Part shown: positions 45,521 to 56,165 of the stretch, piece by piece
Position numbering within the stretch: position 1 is the first letter of the stretch
Layout: the number at the start of each line of letters is the position of its first letter
NCBI GenBank assembly: GCA_965661945.1
Contig: CBFIFP010000009.1
Location: forward strand, 1 to 64,000
Origin: JAJRPT01 sp965661945
GTDB taxonomy: Bacteria; Bacteroidota; Ignavibacteria; Kapaibacteriales; UBA2268
DNA: 64,000 nt
Direction: 5' to 3'
Position numbers and translations under genes: made by a program
Notes under the pieces: model-generated
What the model was told of the DNA's origin: nothing
The model's input: the letters and a program-made list of their open reading frames with translations, nothing else
The model's database searches: none

Positions 45521-46316
45521 ATTATTTTTTTTTATTTGTATTACTCACGAACTACAAATTAAGAAATTAATTTCAAAAAATAATGAAATAAATGAAATAA
45601 AAAAACAGGAGTATATAATTTTTGGAGCAGGAGCCTTACTAAGTAGTAGTGCTTATTTCTTAGAAAATAAGGAACTTACACCTACAGAAGATATACTTAA
45701 ATTAAATAAAAATAATATAAATTTCATTGACAAAAAATTTATAACCGACTACTCTGTCAATAGTGATAACATATCTGATATTACTTTATACACATCATTG
45801 GCGCTTCCAATAATTTATTCCCTTTTTGCGGATTACAGCACAGAAGAATTTATAAATTTTAATTTTAGATATGCACAAATGCAGCTTCTAAACGCAGGAA
45901 TAACTTTGTGGACAAAAAACTTGGTTACTCGATACCGACCATATACTTACCAAGAAAACTTAGATATGAAAGTTAGAAGGCAAAGTGATGGTAGAAATTC
46001 ATTTTATTCAGGACATACAACTATTGCTTTTGGTGCTGCGAGTTATTTTGCTTACGCTTATGAATTAAGCGATAATTCAAGATTATCAAAAAACATAGTT
46101 TGGATAAGTTCAATTGGATTGGCTTCAAGTACTGGGCTATTTAGAATATTAGCGGGAAAACATTTTTTAAGTGAGGTTATAATAGGTGCAGCGGTAGGAA
46201 CTGGCTTAGGAATTATGTTTGTTAAACAAAATTCACAAAATATTTTTCTAACTAATACTTCTAAACAAGTGGAAAATATACAAATTCAATATTTTACAAT
46301 TAATTTTCGAATATAA
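45498..46316 (+). CDS. PAP2-family phosphatase
   Basis: A 272-residue membrane phosphatase of the type acting on undecaprenyl or phosphatidic phosphates. Motifs: KNLVTRYRP (K-x6-R-P), NSFYSGHTT (SGH), and FRILAGKHFLSEV (R-x5-H-x3-E, where Glu replaces the usual Asp). I choose ATG 45498; the longer frame from 45441 would run far into the divergent DUF885 gene. Even so, the two genes overlap by 23 bp at their 5' ends. It ends 14 bp before the large T9SS protein, so the two are probably co-transcribed. Confidence 0.85.
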   Translation: MKIKDLFILFFFICITHELQIKKLISKNNEINEIKKQEYIIFGAGALLSSSAYFLENKELTPTEDILKLNKNNINFIDKKFITDYSVNSDNISDITLYTSLALPIIYSLFADYSTEEFINFNFRYAQMQLLNAGITLWTKNLVTRYRPYTYQENLDMKVRRQSDGRNSFYSGHTTIAFGAASYFAYAYELSDNSRLSKNIVWISSIGLASSTGLFRILAGKHFLSEVIIGAAVGTGLGIMFVKQNSQNIFLTNTSKQVENIQIQYFTINFRI

Positions 46317-46330
46317 ATTAAGGTATTACT

Positions 46331-49300
46331 ATGATTCTCTTTTACTTACTACTAGGAACACTTTTCTCACAGCCGTGGATGGATAATCTAAACGAGCAAC
46401 AGCAACAAAATTTTTATGAAATACAAAAAAGCTTTAACGAGTGGGTTAAAGACAAAGATGTAAATCAAAGAGGCATAGGAATAAAACAATATAAACGTTG
46501 GGAGTATTTCTGGCAATATAGAATTTATGAGGATGGTTCATTCCCAACTGGGAGAGAACTTTTTGAGGCAATGCAGTCTATTCAAAAAACTAAAGGACCA
46601 ACACTTCAAAATTCAGGTCAGTGGCAGTTTAATAGTAGGACTTCCTCTCCTGGAGGTTATAATGGTTTGGGAAGAGTAAACGTAGTGAAAGAAGATCCAA
46701 ATGATAGTGATATTTGGTGGGCAGGAGCTGCAAGTGGAGGATTATGGAAATCTACTAACAGAGGTCAAAGCTGGACAACAAATACAGATAATATGGATAA
46801 CCTTACTACTATAGGTGTTTCTGATATATTAATTGACCCAAATAATACAAATATAATGTATATTGCAACTGGTGATAAAAACCATTTGAGTTATCACGGT
46901 GTTGGAGTTTTAAAATCAACAAATGGCGGTCAAACTTGGAATACAACTGGATTATCTTTTGCCCCTGTAAACCAAAGAACTATTGGTAGAATGGCTATGA
47001 ATCCAAGTAATACAAGCCATATAGTAGCATCAAGTTCGGGTGGTATTTATGTAACTACAAATGCTGGCGATAGTTGGGAAAGGACTCTAACTAATAATAC
47101 TAAAGACGTAGTAATGAAACCGGGCACCCCAAATACGTTATATGCAACTTCGTATCAAAATCCAGCAAGATTTTTTAAATCTACTGATGGTGGTACAAAT
47201 TGGACGCAAATTACCAGCGGCTTACCTGGAAGTGATGTTAGAAGGATGGAAATTGCTGTTACTGAAGATGAACCAAACAACGTTTATGTTTTGGCGAGTG
47301 CAGGTAATAATGGATTAAAAGGAGTGTATTTATCTACTAATTCTGGAGATAATTTTACTTTATTAGCAGATACTCCTAATATGCTTTCTGGAAACAAGAC
47401 TGGTGATGCTACTGGTGGACAAGGTTGGTATGATTTAACTATTGCAGTCCCAAATGATGATAAAAATACAATATTTATTGGCGGAGTAGTTACTTGGAAA
47501 TCAACAAATCTTGGAGCTGATTGGAAATTGAATAACTTCTGGTTTAATATTATTGAAGCACCTACTGTTCACGCAGACCAACATTTTTTCAGATTTGCTA
47601 ATGACGGAACTTTATTAGTTGGTAATGATGGAGGGGTATATGCTTCAACTGATAAGGGCGATACTTGGCTTTGGAGAAGTGAGGGACTTGCCATAACACA
47701 AATTTATAAAATTGCATCTTCTCAACAAACCAATGACCATTTTATTTTCGGTTCTCAAGATAATGGAACTATGCTTAAAAGAAAAAATGGTACTTGGACT
47801 GATTCTTATGGTGGTGATGGCATGAAATGTCTGTTCGACCCCACATCTGATAATACAATTTATGCATCTATTCAATATGGAAATCCTATTGTGAAATCTA
47901 CTAATAATGGTGGAAACTGGCGAAGAATTAACGATGCTAACAATAATAACGAATATGATGATATTGATGAAACTGGCGCTTGGGTTACTCCTTTCGCTTT
48001 AGACCCATCAAACACAGATATTATGTATGTTGGTATGGATAATATTTGGAAATCGACTGATGGTGGAGTAACTTTCCAAAAAAATGTTGTTTCCAACGGA
48101 AATAAATTTACAGAAATCTATGTTTCTGAGAAAAATCCAAATTATGTTTATGCTTGTAATTCTAATCAATTGTTCCGCTCTACAAACAAAGGAGCAGACT
48201 GGACACAATTAACAAGACCTGGCACCCAAAGCACAACTGATTTTTGTATTCATCCAGACAATGAAAACATACTATGGGCTACAAATTCTGGTTGGAATGC
48301 TTCTAATAAAGTATTTTATTCAACTGATGGTGGTGCTAATTGGTCGAATATCTCAAGCGGATTGCCAAACATACCTGTGCATTGTGTTCAATTTCAAAAA
48401 AATAAAGATAATAGAATTTACATTGGAACAGAAATTGGAATTTATTACAGAGATGATAATTCAGGTGGCTGGATTCATTTTTCTGATGGATTACCAAATG
48501 CAATTGTGAGAGATTTAGATATTAATGAAAAAGATGGTCGTATGTATGCAGGAACATACGGGAGGGGTGCTTGGTTTATTGATTTAGATTTAGAAATAGA
48601 TACGCCAATTTTAGCGGCTCCTTTAAATAATACTAAAAATAGAAATCTATCGGGAGTGCAATTAAGTTGGAATACTGTGCCTATTGCTACTTCTTATCAT
48701 ATACAAGTTTCAAAAAATAGTAATTTCTCAACTATTGCTTTTGAAAATACTAATGTAACAGGAAACTCGATTCAGGTAAATTCACTTGATTATTATACAG
48801 ATTATTTTTGGAGAGTGAAAGCAAAAGCTGGTGGAAATGAATCAGACTGGTCAACTACTTGGATATTTAAAACTAAAATTGGTCTTACATCACTTGTATC
48901 TCCAAGCAATGATAAATATAATGAACCAGTTGACACTGAGTTTTCTTGGTCTCAAGTAACAGGGGCTTTAAAATATTATATTCAAGTTTCTACTACATCT
49001 GATTTTCAAACTTTAGTTAAAAATGATTCAACTAATAATGTTAAATTATTTCAAAACGGTTTAGCTCACAACACTAAATATTATTGGAAAATTAAAGTAT
49101 TGGGACCTGATGGAGAGGGTGATTGGACTGCGCCTTATAGCTTTACAACAAAACTTGCTTCTCCTGAGTTAAATATTCCTTTGAATAATTCAAACAATAT
49201 TAATAAAAATACTAAATTAGAATGGTTTTCAGTTAATGGTGGGCAAACTTATGATGTTCAAATTTCTGAAAATCCTAATTTTAATAATCTCGCAAAAAAT

Positions 49301-50848
49301 ATAGCTGGACATGGATTAATTGATCTAGATGTAGAAGATTTAAAGTACGCTACACAATATTACTGGAGGGTGAAGTCTCATAATTCGACTTCAAATTCTG
49401 AATGGTCTGAGGTTTGGGAATTTAAAACTAAACTTGCTCCTAGTGGTTTGGTATTCCCACCAAACGACTCCAATTATATTGATAAACAAATTTCACTTCA
49501 ATGGTCTGAGGTTGATAAAGGTGAAGAATTCAATCTACAAGTAAGCGAAAGTCAATCTTTCCAAAATTTAATTGCAGACGAAGAATTAACAAGCACGAAT
49601 TTTGGGCTTGATGATTTAAATTACAATCAAAAATTATATTGGAGAGTTAAAGCATCAGGTACTTTTGGCGAAAGCAACTGGTCTGATTTTTATAGTTTTA
49701 GAGTTAAGTTAGAACAACCAAGTTTATCTAATCCTCTGAATGAAGCAGATGATATTGAATTGAATAGCACATTAGAATGGGAGCAAGTTCCAGGAGCAAA
49801 TCTATATACTATTCAGATATCTGAAACAGATGATTTTAGTGCAATTTTAGTAGAAGATATAATATCTAATAATTCATTCAATTATTTGTTTTCAAATAAC
49901 AAAGTTTATTTTTGGAGAGTTCGTGGCTTGAGTGATGAAAATAAATCTGATTGGTCGGAGGTTTATACTTTTTCAACACCAATTGAAAAACCTATATTGT
50001 TAAGTCCTGCTAATAATTCAGAATTAAATTCTAATGATTTAACTCTAACTTGGAGGCTAATTAATTCAGCTACAGAATACTATATTGACATAGCAACTGA
50101 CCAAGAATTTAATAATATATTAGTTGATGGGCTATCTACAACTGAAGATAAATTTTCGCCTAATGATTTGGAATTTGGGAATACTTACTATTGGAGAGTT
50201 AGTGCTAAAATCAATAACAACTTAACTGATTACTCAGATATTTGGTCTTTTGAACTGAAAAGAGATATTGTTTTACCATCTAATTTCGTACTGACTTCAC
50301 CCGAAAATGGCTCAATTGATATTGATACTAACTCTATTAAACTTACTTGGGAGAGTGCTGAAAATGCTAACAGATATTCAGTTGAAGTGGCTGACAATGA
50401 AGATTTTAACTCAACTTTATTTGATGATAATTCTCTTATTGAAACTGAATTTAATTTAACGAATTTAGAATCAAATAAAAAGCATTATTGGAGAGTAAAA
50501 GCATTTAATGATGATGGTGAGTCTGATTTTAGTGAAGTTTGGGCTTTTACTACAATTAAAGCTGACCCTAATTCAGGAGTAAACTATGCCTATTTCAATG
50601 GAAAAGAGTATAAACTATTTCCTAATCCAGCCGAAGATTATATTTATTTAGAAGTTAGCAAAGGAGTTATTGAATTTGACAACATCTCGGTATATGATTT
50701 AAACGCAAATTTGATAAGTCAGTTTAATCTGTCATCTCAAAATACAAATAAATTCATATTAGACATTTCAAAATTTAGTTCGGGTGCATATCTGATAAAA
50801 CTAAACAAAGAAAACGAAACCATTATGCTACGTTTTATAAAAGATTAA
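46331..50848 (+). CDS. Secreted BNR/sortilin-repeat protein with seven FnIII-like domains and T9SS sorting domain
   Basis: A 1505-residue exported protein. After the signal peptide (about 1-14) comes a helical stretch (to about 80), then a propeller region with about eleven repeats of the form WKSTNRGQSWT or FYSTDGGANWS (about 130-750), as in sortilin/BNR sialidase-like proteins. Seven FnIII-like domains follow (about 755-1410), each opening like PILLSPANNSE and closing like YYWRVKA..SDWSEVW. The C-terminus (about 1425-1505, KLFPNPAEDYIYLEVSKG to SSGAYLIKL) is a T9SS type-A sorting domain. Expected on the surface or released; an adhesin or glycan-binding role is inferred. Confidence 0.93.
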   Translation: MILFYLLLGTLFSQPWMDNLNEQQQQNFYEIQKSFNEWVKDKDVNQRGIGIKQYKRWEYFWQYRIYEDGSFPTGRELFEAMQSIQKTKGPTLQNSGQWQFNSRTSSPGGYNGLGRVNVVKEDPNDSDIWWAGAASGGLWKSTNRGQSWTTNTDNMDNLTTIGVSDILIDPNNTNIMYIATGDKNHLSYHGVGVLKSTNGGQTWNTTGLSFAPVNQRTIGRMAMNPSNTSHIVASSSGGIYVTTNAGDSWERTLTNNTKDVVMKPGTPNTLYATSYQNPARFFKSTDGGTNWTQITSGLPGSDVRRMEIAVTEDEPNNVYVLASAGNNGLKGVYLSTNSGDNFTLLADTPNMLSGNKTGDATGGQGWYDLTIAVPNDDKNTIFIGGVVTWKSTNLGADWKLNNFWFNIIEAPTVHADQHFFRFANDGTLLVGNDGGVYASTDKGDTWLWRSEGLAITQIYKIASSQQTNDHFIFGSQDNGTMLKRKNGTWTDSYGGDGMKCLFDPTSDNTIYASIQYGNPIVKSTNNGGNWRRINDANNNNEYDDIDETGAWVTPFALDPSNTDIMYVGMDNIWKSTDGGVTFQKNVVSNGNKFTEIYVSEKNPNYVYACNSNQLFRSTNKGADWTQLTRPGTQSTTDFCIHPDNENILWATNSGWNASNKVFYSTDGGANWSNISSGLPNIPVHCVQFQKNKDNRIYIGTEIGIYYRDDNSGGWIHFSDGLPNAIVRDLDINEKDGRMYAGTYGRGAWFIDLDLEIDTPILAAPLNNTKNRNLSGVQLSWNTVPIATSYHIQVSKNSNFSTIAFENTNVTGNSIQVNSLDYYTDYFWRVKAKAGGNESDWSTTWIFKTKIGLTSLVSPSNDKYNEPVDTEFSWSQVTGALKYYIQVSTTSDFQTLVKNDSTNNVKLFQNGLAHNTKYYWKIKVLGPDGEGDWTAPYSFTTKLASPELNIPLNNSNNINKNTKLEWFSVNGGQTYDVQISENPNFNNLAKNIAGHGLIDLDVEDLKYATQYYWRVKSHNSTSNSEWSEVWEFKTKLAPSGLVFPPNDSNYIDKQISLQWSEVDKGEEFNLQVSESQSFQNLIADEELTSTNFGLDDLNYNQKLYWRVKASGTFGESNWSDFYSFRVKLEQPSLSNPLNEADDIELNSTLEWEQVPGANLYTIQISETDDFSAILVEDIISNNSFNYLFSNNKVYFWRVRGLSDENKSDWSEVYTFSTPIEKPILLSPANNSELNSNDLTLTWRLINSATEYYIDIATDQEFNNILVDGLSTTEDKFSPNDLEFGNTYYWRVSAKINNNLTDYSDIWSFELKRDIVLPSNFVLTSPENGSIDIDTNSIKLTWESAENANRYSVEVADNEDFNSTLFDDNSLIETEFNLTNLESNKKHYWRVKAFNDDGESDFSEVWAFTTIKADPNSGVNYAYFNGKEYKLFPNPAEDYIYLEVSKGVIEFDNISVYDLNANLISQFNLSSQNTNKFILDISKFSSGAYLIKLNKENETIMLRFIKD

Positions 50849-51185
50849 AAAATATAAAATCCGATGCGCAAAACATCGGATTTTTTTTATTCTCAATTTA
50901 TTCCAGATTGTCAAAATAGAAACAAAAATTATAAGTCATTCTAAGTGGAGCCAATAATCCAGTTAAATTTAAAAAACTATTTATCTTATGATTTTATTTT
51001 AAATTATATTTCCTATCCATTCAATAGCTAAGTAGTTGTGAAGCCATGGGTTAGTTTTATTTTCTACGACTTGTGTCTTCAAGAATTAACACGACACAAC
51101 GGCGAAGATAAATATTTCGCAACGATGTTGCTTGAAACACGATAAATAATTTTTATACAATAGAATATAAGTTTTAGAGAATTTT
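50849..51185. other. Convergent intergenic region with decayed repeat remnants
   Basis: 337 bp between two convergent T9SS genes. Beyond the terminator it holds TTGTGTC...GACACAA arms (about 51070-51097), a GCGAA...TTCGC pair (about 51102-51120) and ACACGATAAAT (about 51138-51148), the last matching 11 bases of palindrome A. This suggests a decayed copy of the dispersed repeat. No ORF. Confidence 0.45.
50856..50884 (+). terminator. Terminator after the BNR/FnIII T9SS gene
   Basis: An 11-bp perfect stem with core ATCCGATG/CATCGGAT and a 7-nt loop, followed by T, 7 bp after the stop codon. Confidence 0.93.
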
Positions 51186-54100
51186 CTATTTTATCACATT
51201 TATTTTTTTTGTTAATATTATATTTTGATTTTCATTTATAATATTTATTTTGATTATATAAATCCCTGTTGAAATATTTAAATCTATGTTTAAATTATGC
51301 TCACCCTGACTATATTTATTTACTGCTGAATAATGAGAATTTCCTAACATATCAATAAGTTGCAATTCTACTTCTGCTTCTTTTGGTAAGAATAATGTTA
51401 TTATACTATTGTAATTAGTTGGATTAGGTGAAACTGATTTAATTTGTGGATAGTTATTAGATTTATAAAGTCGAGTTCCTCCAATTTGGCATAAATCAAG
51501 CACTCTTAATAATCCACTGCTAATATTAATTACTTTATCTTCATCATTTTGTATAAACTCTACATTATTAATTATCAATCGCGAAGTAGAATCATTCCCC
51601 CATAATACTTGATAGTTTGGAAGCAACCATTTGGAATCAATCAAATCTGAAAAAAGAAGTTCCCTAACTTCATAGTATTTATTTTCTGTTTCATTAATAA
51701 ATGATGACTTATTTTCTAATAAAGTTGGATTATATTCTAAATTAAATCTTAAACCGCGTTTCTCTTGAAAATCAAAATCTTTAAAATTACTAAACTCAAT
51801 TTCAAGAGTTATTTCATCTCCAACACTATAGTCATAGTTAGATATACTTAAATCAAATTGGGGTATATCCTCCAAATAAAAATTAATTGGAATAGAATGG
51901 CTTATACCACATTCATCAGTTAAAACAACCACAAATTCATTTGCAATAAAATCATCATAAATAAATGAAAAAGTGGTAGAATTATTTGGAGGAGTTATAA
52001 TTGGTTGAACTGAAATTAGTCGCAAACCTGCATTATTATAATCATAATTTGTCCAATCAAGTTGTGTGTCTCCTAGATTTCTTATTGTAAAATATGTTTC
52101 AGAACTAATACCACTTTTTATTCCAATATTTCTAGCATTTTCTACAATCTCAAACTCAACCTTTGGTCTTGAAATTTTAATCGGAATTTGAACCTGAAAA
52201 TCATCAATATAAAAAGTAACCACATCATCAATTATTCCATAATTATTTATTAATAAAGATAAATAGATAACTTCTTGAATCCCAGAATTAAGATTAATTG
52301 GATAGTTTATTTCATTTAATATTGCAGAATTAGCAGTTATATTATTTATGTGATAAACTCTACTACCCAAGTTATTAATTGGAATTTCTATGTTTAAAAT
52401 ACTATCGCATAACATATCAAAATGCAAACTATCAGGGTATTCCAAATCACTAATACCTTGAATTATACTAGCATTAAAAGTCAGACTGTTTTCCTTTTCG
52501 CAAAATTCTGGTAGAATTAAAGAGGCAACTTCATCTTCATTATTTCTATTGGTATATCTAAATATAAAAGTACTACTCTCACCACTTTGAATACTATTTG
52601 GGCTAACTTCTATAAGTTCAAAATTTGACTGCTCTATCAGCATTGGTAGGTCAAAATCCCATAATATTTCTATATTACCAGTGTTTTGAGCAACAATAAA
52701 ATCAGTTATAATTTCATCTTGGCTTTTGCTTTCAAAATCTAAAATATTTTTTGAGACAGTATATTCTTTAAAATAATTAATCAATGTAACTTCTTTTGAT
52801 ATTATTGGTTTATCTATATCATTAGAATTGAAAGTAAAAGTAATAGAATGTTCACCCATTTCTGTAATATTAAGGTTAGCAGCAATTGAAGAATCACTTT
52901 TAGGGGGAACGATTAATTTGTTTATAGGAAAAATAAGCCCATTTGATGTAAAATTATCTACGATTAAAGTGTCATTACCCGAATTTTCAATCTTTATATT
53001 TAATAAATCTAACTCACCACAAAATGTAGTAATAGTATCTGCTGAACTATAAGTTAATTCTGGTTTTATACCTTGACCTGAAAGTAAAATTCGAGCAGGC
53101 GCGCTTTCTTCATTAAAATAAATATTTGCAATTTCATTAGTTAAAAGCGTTGAGTTTGGAGTAAATTCAAAAATAACACTCTTTTGATTTTGACTATTTC
53201 CTTTTAAAATAGATGCTTCATTACCATCAATAATTTTATAAGCATCTTTATTAATACCAATTAGTAAAATGCTATCAATCATGATATCATCACTGCTTGT
53301 GTTTTTAAGAAATATTTGCTCTCTCACATTTTTATTTATTTTAACTTTTCCAAAATCCACTCTTAAATCATTTATACCATTAGAGTAACCAGTTCCGGTA
53401 ATATTTCTTACAAGTTTATTAAACTCTGTAAAAATCTCAATCTTTGCATTGTATGTTCTTTCTTGTTTAGGAGTAAAAGTAACAAAAATACTATAATTAC
53501 CATCATTAGTTAAAAGTTGCGATTTTTTATTTTCAACTGAGAATACTTTAAATTGGTCATCAATAATTCGTACTGAATCAATTCTAATAGGAATACGGCT
53601 TTGCGCGGTAACAAAACTATCAATAGTATTTGCTCTTGTTCTATTTACCAAAATATCACCAAAATCAATATTTTGAGCATTTATAATTGGCTGAAAAATA
53701 GAAAAAGTACTTTTAGATTGGGTTCTAAATTCTGGGAATGCCTCAATTGAAGTAAATTTTAAAGTCTGCCCGCTATTTCTACCAAAAGAACTTGCAACAA
53801 CCCTTGTGAAATCAGGACTCCAAGCCAAATCTTCATTACGCCAAGAAGTAGCACTAACAACATCGTATTTCAAAGCAAAATCTCTTGAGCCATATATATG
53901 AGTTTTTCCACTACTTCCAGTGAAAGCAAATAACTCTTTTTCGCGATTAACTCTGACTTTACTTAATGTTTCATTTTTGCGTATTGAATAAATAGGAGAT
54001 GATAGATTAACAGAAGAAATAATTACATCGTTATTAAATGCCTGAGAACTTACGGAAACAATTTGGTCGTCATTTAACCAATCTATAGAAGTTATAGCAC

Positions 54101-56069
54101 CTCTGTGAATTGGATATTTAGTTAAAACTCCATAATTTATAGAAAATAATACTGCTATACTTGTATCTGATAGAGCAATCGCAACTCTTCTTCCGTCTGG
54201 AGAGAATCTAATATCATTTATTCTTCGTTGTGAAATTTTTACTTCATTAATTAAAGATAAATTATTTGAATTATATATTTTTAAATTACCAAAATTATCG
54301 CCAGCTAAAAGTCGCGCACCATCTGGACTCCACTCAATGCAACTTACCTCACTAGAGTATGCCAGAACGCTATCTCTTGGTGACGAAGAATTATCTAGCC
54401 AAATCTTAATTTTACCATCACTTCCAGAGCTTGCATATCGCAAGGCATCAGGGGCATATTCAACATCAGTTACAGAGGGATGAGCATAAATTTTTTTTGT
54501 TTGATTATGGGTAAACCCATCAATAAATCTAAGATATCCATCTAACCCACCTGTGATTATATTTAATCCATTTCCTTGCCATGTGACAGAAGAGTTATTA
54601 ATAGATTCAGTGTTACTAATTTTATACTCATATCCAGATGAATCTGATAGTTTTGTAATCCGAATTAAACAATCGTCGCTTGAAATTAAAGGATATTTAT
54701 GTTTAAGCTCGTAACCGCTATAATTATTTATTATTTGTTGCCAATTCTTTCCATTATCTTGTGAGAACTCAAGTAAAAGCTTATCTTTTTCATAATTTGC
54801 CTGCCAGCGAATTAATGTATCAGCACCTCTTAAATAAATCTCGCCACCATTTGGCTCAATAATATCAATATATGAATCAGCAGCCCCCTCTGGTTTTCCA
54901 CCACTTGCAAAAAACTTATTATTATTACATACATTTGATTTGATTTCAAATTCACCAAAATGAAAACCATTTTCATTGTAGTTAAACTGTACAAAACAAG
55001 TGAAAAGAGAGTCTTCTGGAATAAAATAAGGTAAGCTAATATTTTCAGGTAAAATTATATCAAATAAAGGATTATTAGTAGTTATATTTTCTATTAATAA
55101 ACTATCACCTTTTGCTTTAAATTCTACTATTTTTCTTTCGGAATCAAATGTCTGAGTATTTTGAAATGATATAAACTGTGGACTAATAAACTCAAACTCA
55201 GATAAAACTTCTTCATTTACTGAGTAATTACTTGAGCCACTTCCTGTATTATAAAAGTAATCTACCTTTCTTTTAATATTACAATTTTTACTAATCCATT
55301 TAACTTCGCAAGCGTTATCAATTTCTGCAAATCTATAAATAGTTTGATAAACACTATAAATTTCTTTAAGTGTGGTTATATTATCAAATATCATTCCGCC
55401 AGTGTTATTGCTAACCTCTTCAAGAAAATTTGGTACATCTTTAAATAAAACTACAGAATGCACAACTGCACCAATTTCATTTGCTTGTTTTATTACCTCA
55501 TCAAATCTACCAGAGGCAATTCCATCTGTCAAAAAAATTATAATTGGATTATTTTTAGCTCTTTTTGCAAGCGACAAAGCTCCACTTTGTTCATTCAAAA
55601 AAGCATCTTCAAAATTTGTTCCACCTATTAGAACCAAAGAATCTATAGTATTATTTAATATGGTTTTATCTGAAGTTAAATCACTAAATAAAATTGAATA
55701 ATCTGAAAAACCACTAATCCCAGTTTCACTTTCATCGTTCATTATATCAATCAAACTCTTTGCACCTTGTTTTGCAAGAGAAAATGGAAGCCCAAGCATA
55801 GATTGAGAAAGGTCTATGGATAAAATAGTTGATACAGGTTTGCCCTTTGGTATGAATTGACATTCAAGCGAGAGAATATTTAAGTCTTGATTGTTTTCTA
55901 CTATTCTTAAATTATCTTTTGTAGGATTAAATACAATATTTCCATCAGCATCTAAAATTAATAAATTTCCTTTAATTACTGGATAATCACTAGGGTCTAT
56001 ATTAAAAATTTGAATGCTATTAGATTGTAAGTTTAAACTTAAAGATAATATTAGTAATAATAATCTCAA
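51186..56069 (-). CDS. Secreted VWA / WD40 / choice-of-anchor protein with T9SS sorting domain
   Basis: A 1627-residue protein starting at TTG 56069; a stop lies three codons upstream and the signal peptide (residues 1-17) begins at once, so no ATG alternative fits. A complete VWA domain follows (about 78-250) with MIDAS DLSQS (86-90), GGTNFEDAF and FLTDG. A propeller of WD40-like units (RYASSGSDGKIKIWLD, VKISQRRINDIRFSPDGRR, VRVNREKELFAFTGSSGK) comes next, then several Hydin/SPD-2-type choice-of-anchor D modules (IDFGDILVNRTR, VDFGKVKINKN). The C-terminus (SVSPNPTNYNSIITLFLP to STGIYIIKI) is a T9SS sorting domain. Surface role unknown. Confidence 0.92.
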   Translation of the reverse strand: MRLLLLILSLSLNLQSNSIQIFNIDPSDYPVIKGNLLILDADGNIVFNPTKDNLRIVENNQDLNILSLECQFIPKGKPVSTILSIDLSQSMLGLPFSLAKQGAKSLIDIMNDESETGISGFSDYSILFSDLTSDKTILNNTIDSLVLIGGTNFEDAFLNEQSGALSLAKRAKNNPIIIFLTDGIASGRFDEVIKQANEIGAVVHSVVLFKDVPNFLEEVSNNTGGMIFDNITTLKEIYSVYQTIYRFAEIDNACEVKWISKNCNIKRKVDYFYNTGSGSSNYSVNEEVLSEFEFISPQFISFQNTQTFDSERKIVEFKAKGDSLLIENITTNNPLFDIILPENISLPYFIPEDSLFTCFVQFNYNENGFHFGEFEIKSNVCNNNKFFASGGKPEGAADSYIDIIEPNGGEIYLRGADTLIRWQANYEKDKLLLEFSQDNGKNWQQIINNYSGYELKHKYPLISSDDCLIRITKLSDSSGYEYKISNTESINNSSVTWQGNGLNIITGGLDGYLRFIDGFTHNQTKKIYAHPSVTDVEYAPDALRYASSGSDGKIKIWLDNSSSPRDSVLAYSSEVSCIEWSPDGARLLAGDNFGNLKIYNSNNLSLINEVKISQRRINDIRFSPDGRRVAIALSDTSIAVLFSINYGVLTKYPIHRGAITSIDWLNDDQIVSVSSQAFNNDVIISSVNLSSPIYSIRKNETLSKVRVNREKELFAFTGSSGKTHIYGSRDFALKYDVVSATSWRNEDLAWSPDFTRVVASSFGRNSGQTLKFTSIEAFPEFRTQSKSTFSIFQPIINAQNIDFGDILVNRTRANTIDSFVTAQSRIPIRIDSVRIIDDQFKVFSVENKKSQLLTNDGNYSIFVTFTPKQERTYNAKIEIFTEFNKLVRNITGTGYSNGINDLRVDFGKVKINKNVREQIFLKNTSSDDIMIDSILLIGINKDAYKIIDGNEASILKGNSQNQKSVIFEFTPNSTLLTNEIANIYFNEESAPARILLSGQGIKPELTYSSADTITTFCGELDLLNIKIENSGNDTLIVDNFTSNGLIFPINKLIVPPKSDSSIAANLNITEMGEHSITFTFNSNDIDKPIISKEVTLINYFKEYTVSKNILDFESKSQDEIITDFIVAQNTGNIEILWDFDLPMLIEQSNFELIEVSPNSIQSGESSTFIFRYTNRNNEDEVASLILPEFCEKENSLTFNASIIQGISDLEYPDSLHFDMLCDSILNIEIPINNLGSRVYHINNITANSAILNEINYPINLNSGIQEVIYLSLLINNYGIIDDVVTFYIDDFQVQIPIKISRPKVEFEIVENARNIGIKSGISSETYFTIRNLGDTQLDWTNYDYNNAGLRLISVQPIITPPNNSTTFSFIYDDFIANEFVVVLTDECGISHSIPINFYLEDIPQFDLSISNYDYSVGDEITLEIEFSNFKDFDFQEKRGLRFNLEYNPTLLENKSSFINETENKYYEVRELLFSDLIDSKWLLPNYQVLWGNDSTSRLIINNVEFIQNDEDKVINISSGLLRVLDLCQIGGTRLYKSNNYPQIKSVSPNPTNYNSIITLFLPKEAEVELQLIDMLGNSHYSAVNKYSQGEHNLNIDLNISTGIYIIKINIINENQNIILTKKINVIK

Positions 56070-56099
56070 ATCAACCTTTTAAAAAAACATTTATTAAAA

Positions 56100-56132
56100 T
56101 TGTAAACTATTAATTTATAAGTCGTATTTTTG
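56100..56132 (+). promoter_or_regulatory. Promoter of purB
   Basis: TTG (56100-56102), 22-bp spacer, TATTTTTG (56125-56132), 33 bp before ATG 56166. Confidence 0.5.
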
Positions 56133-56165
56133 TAAAAATTATTTGATTTTTTTTTGGAGAAAAGA

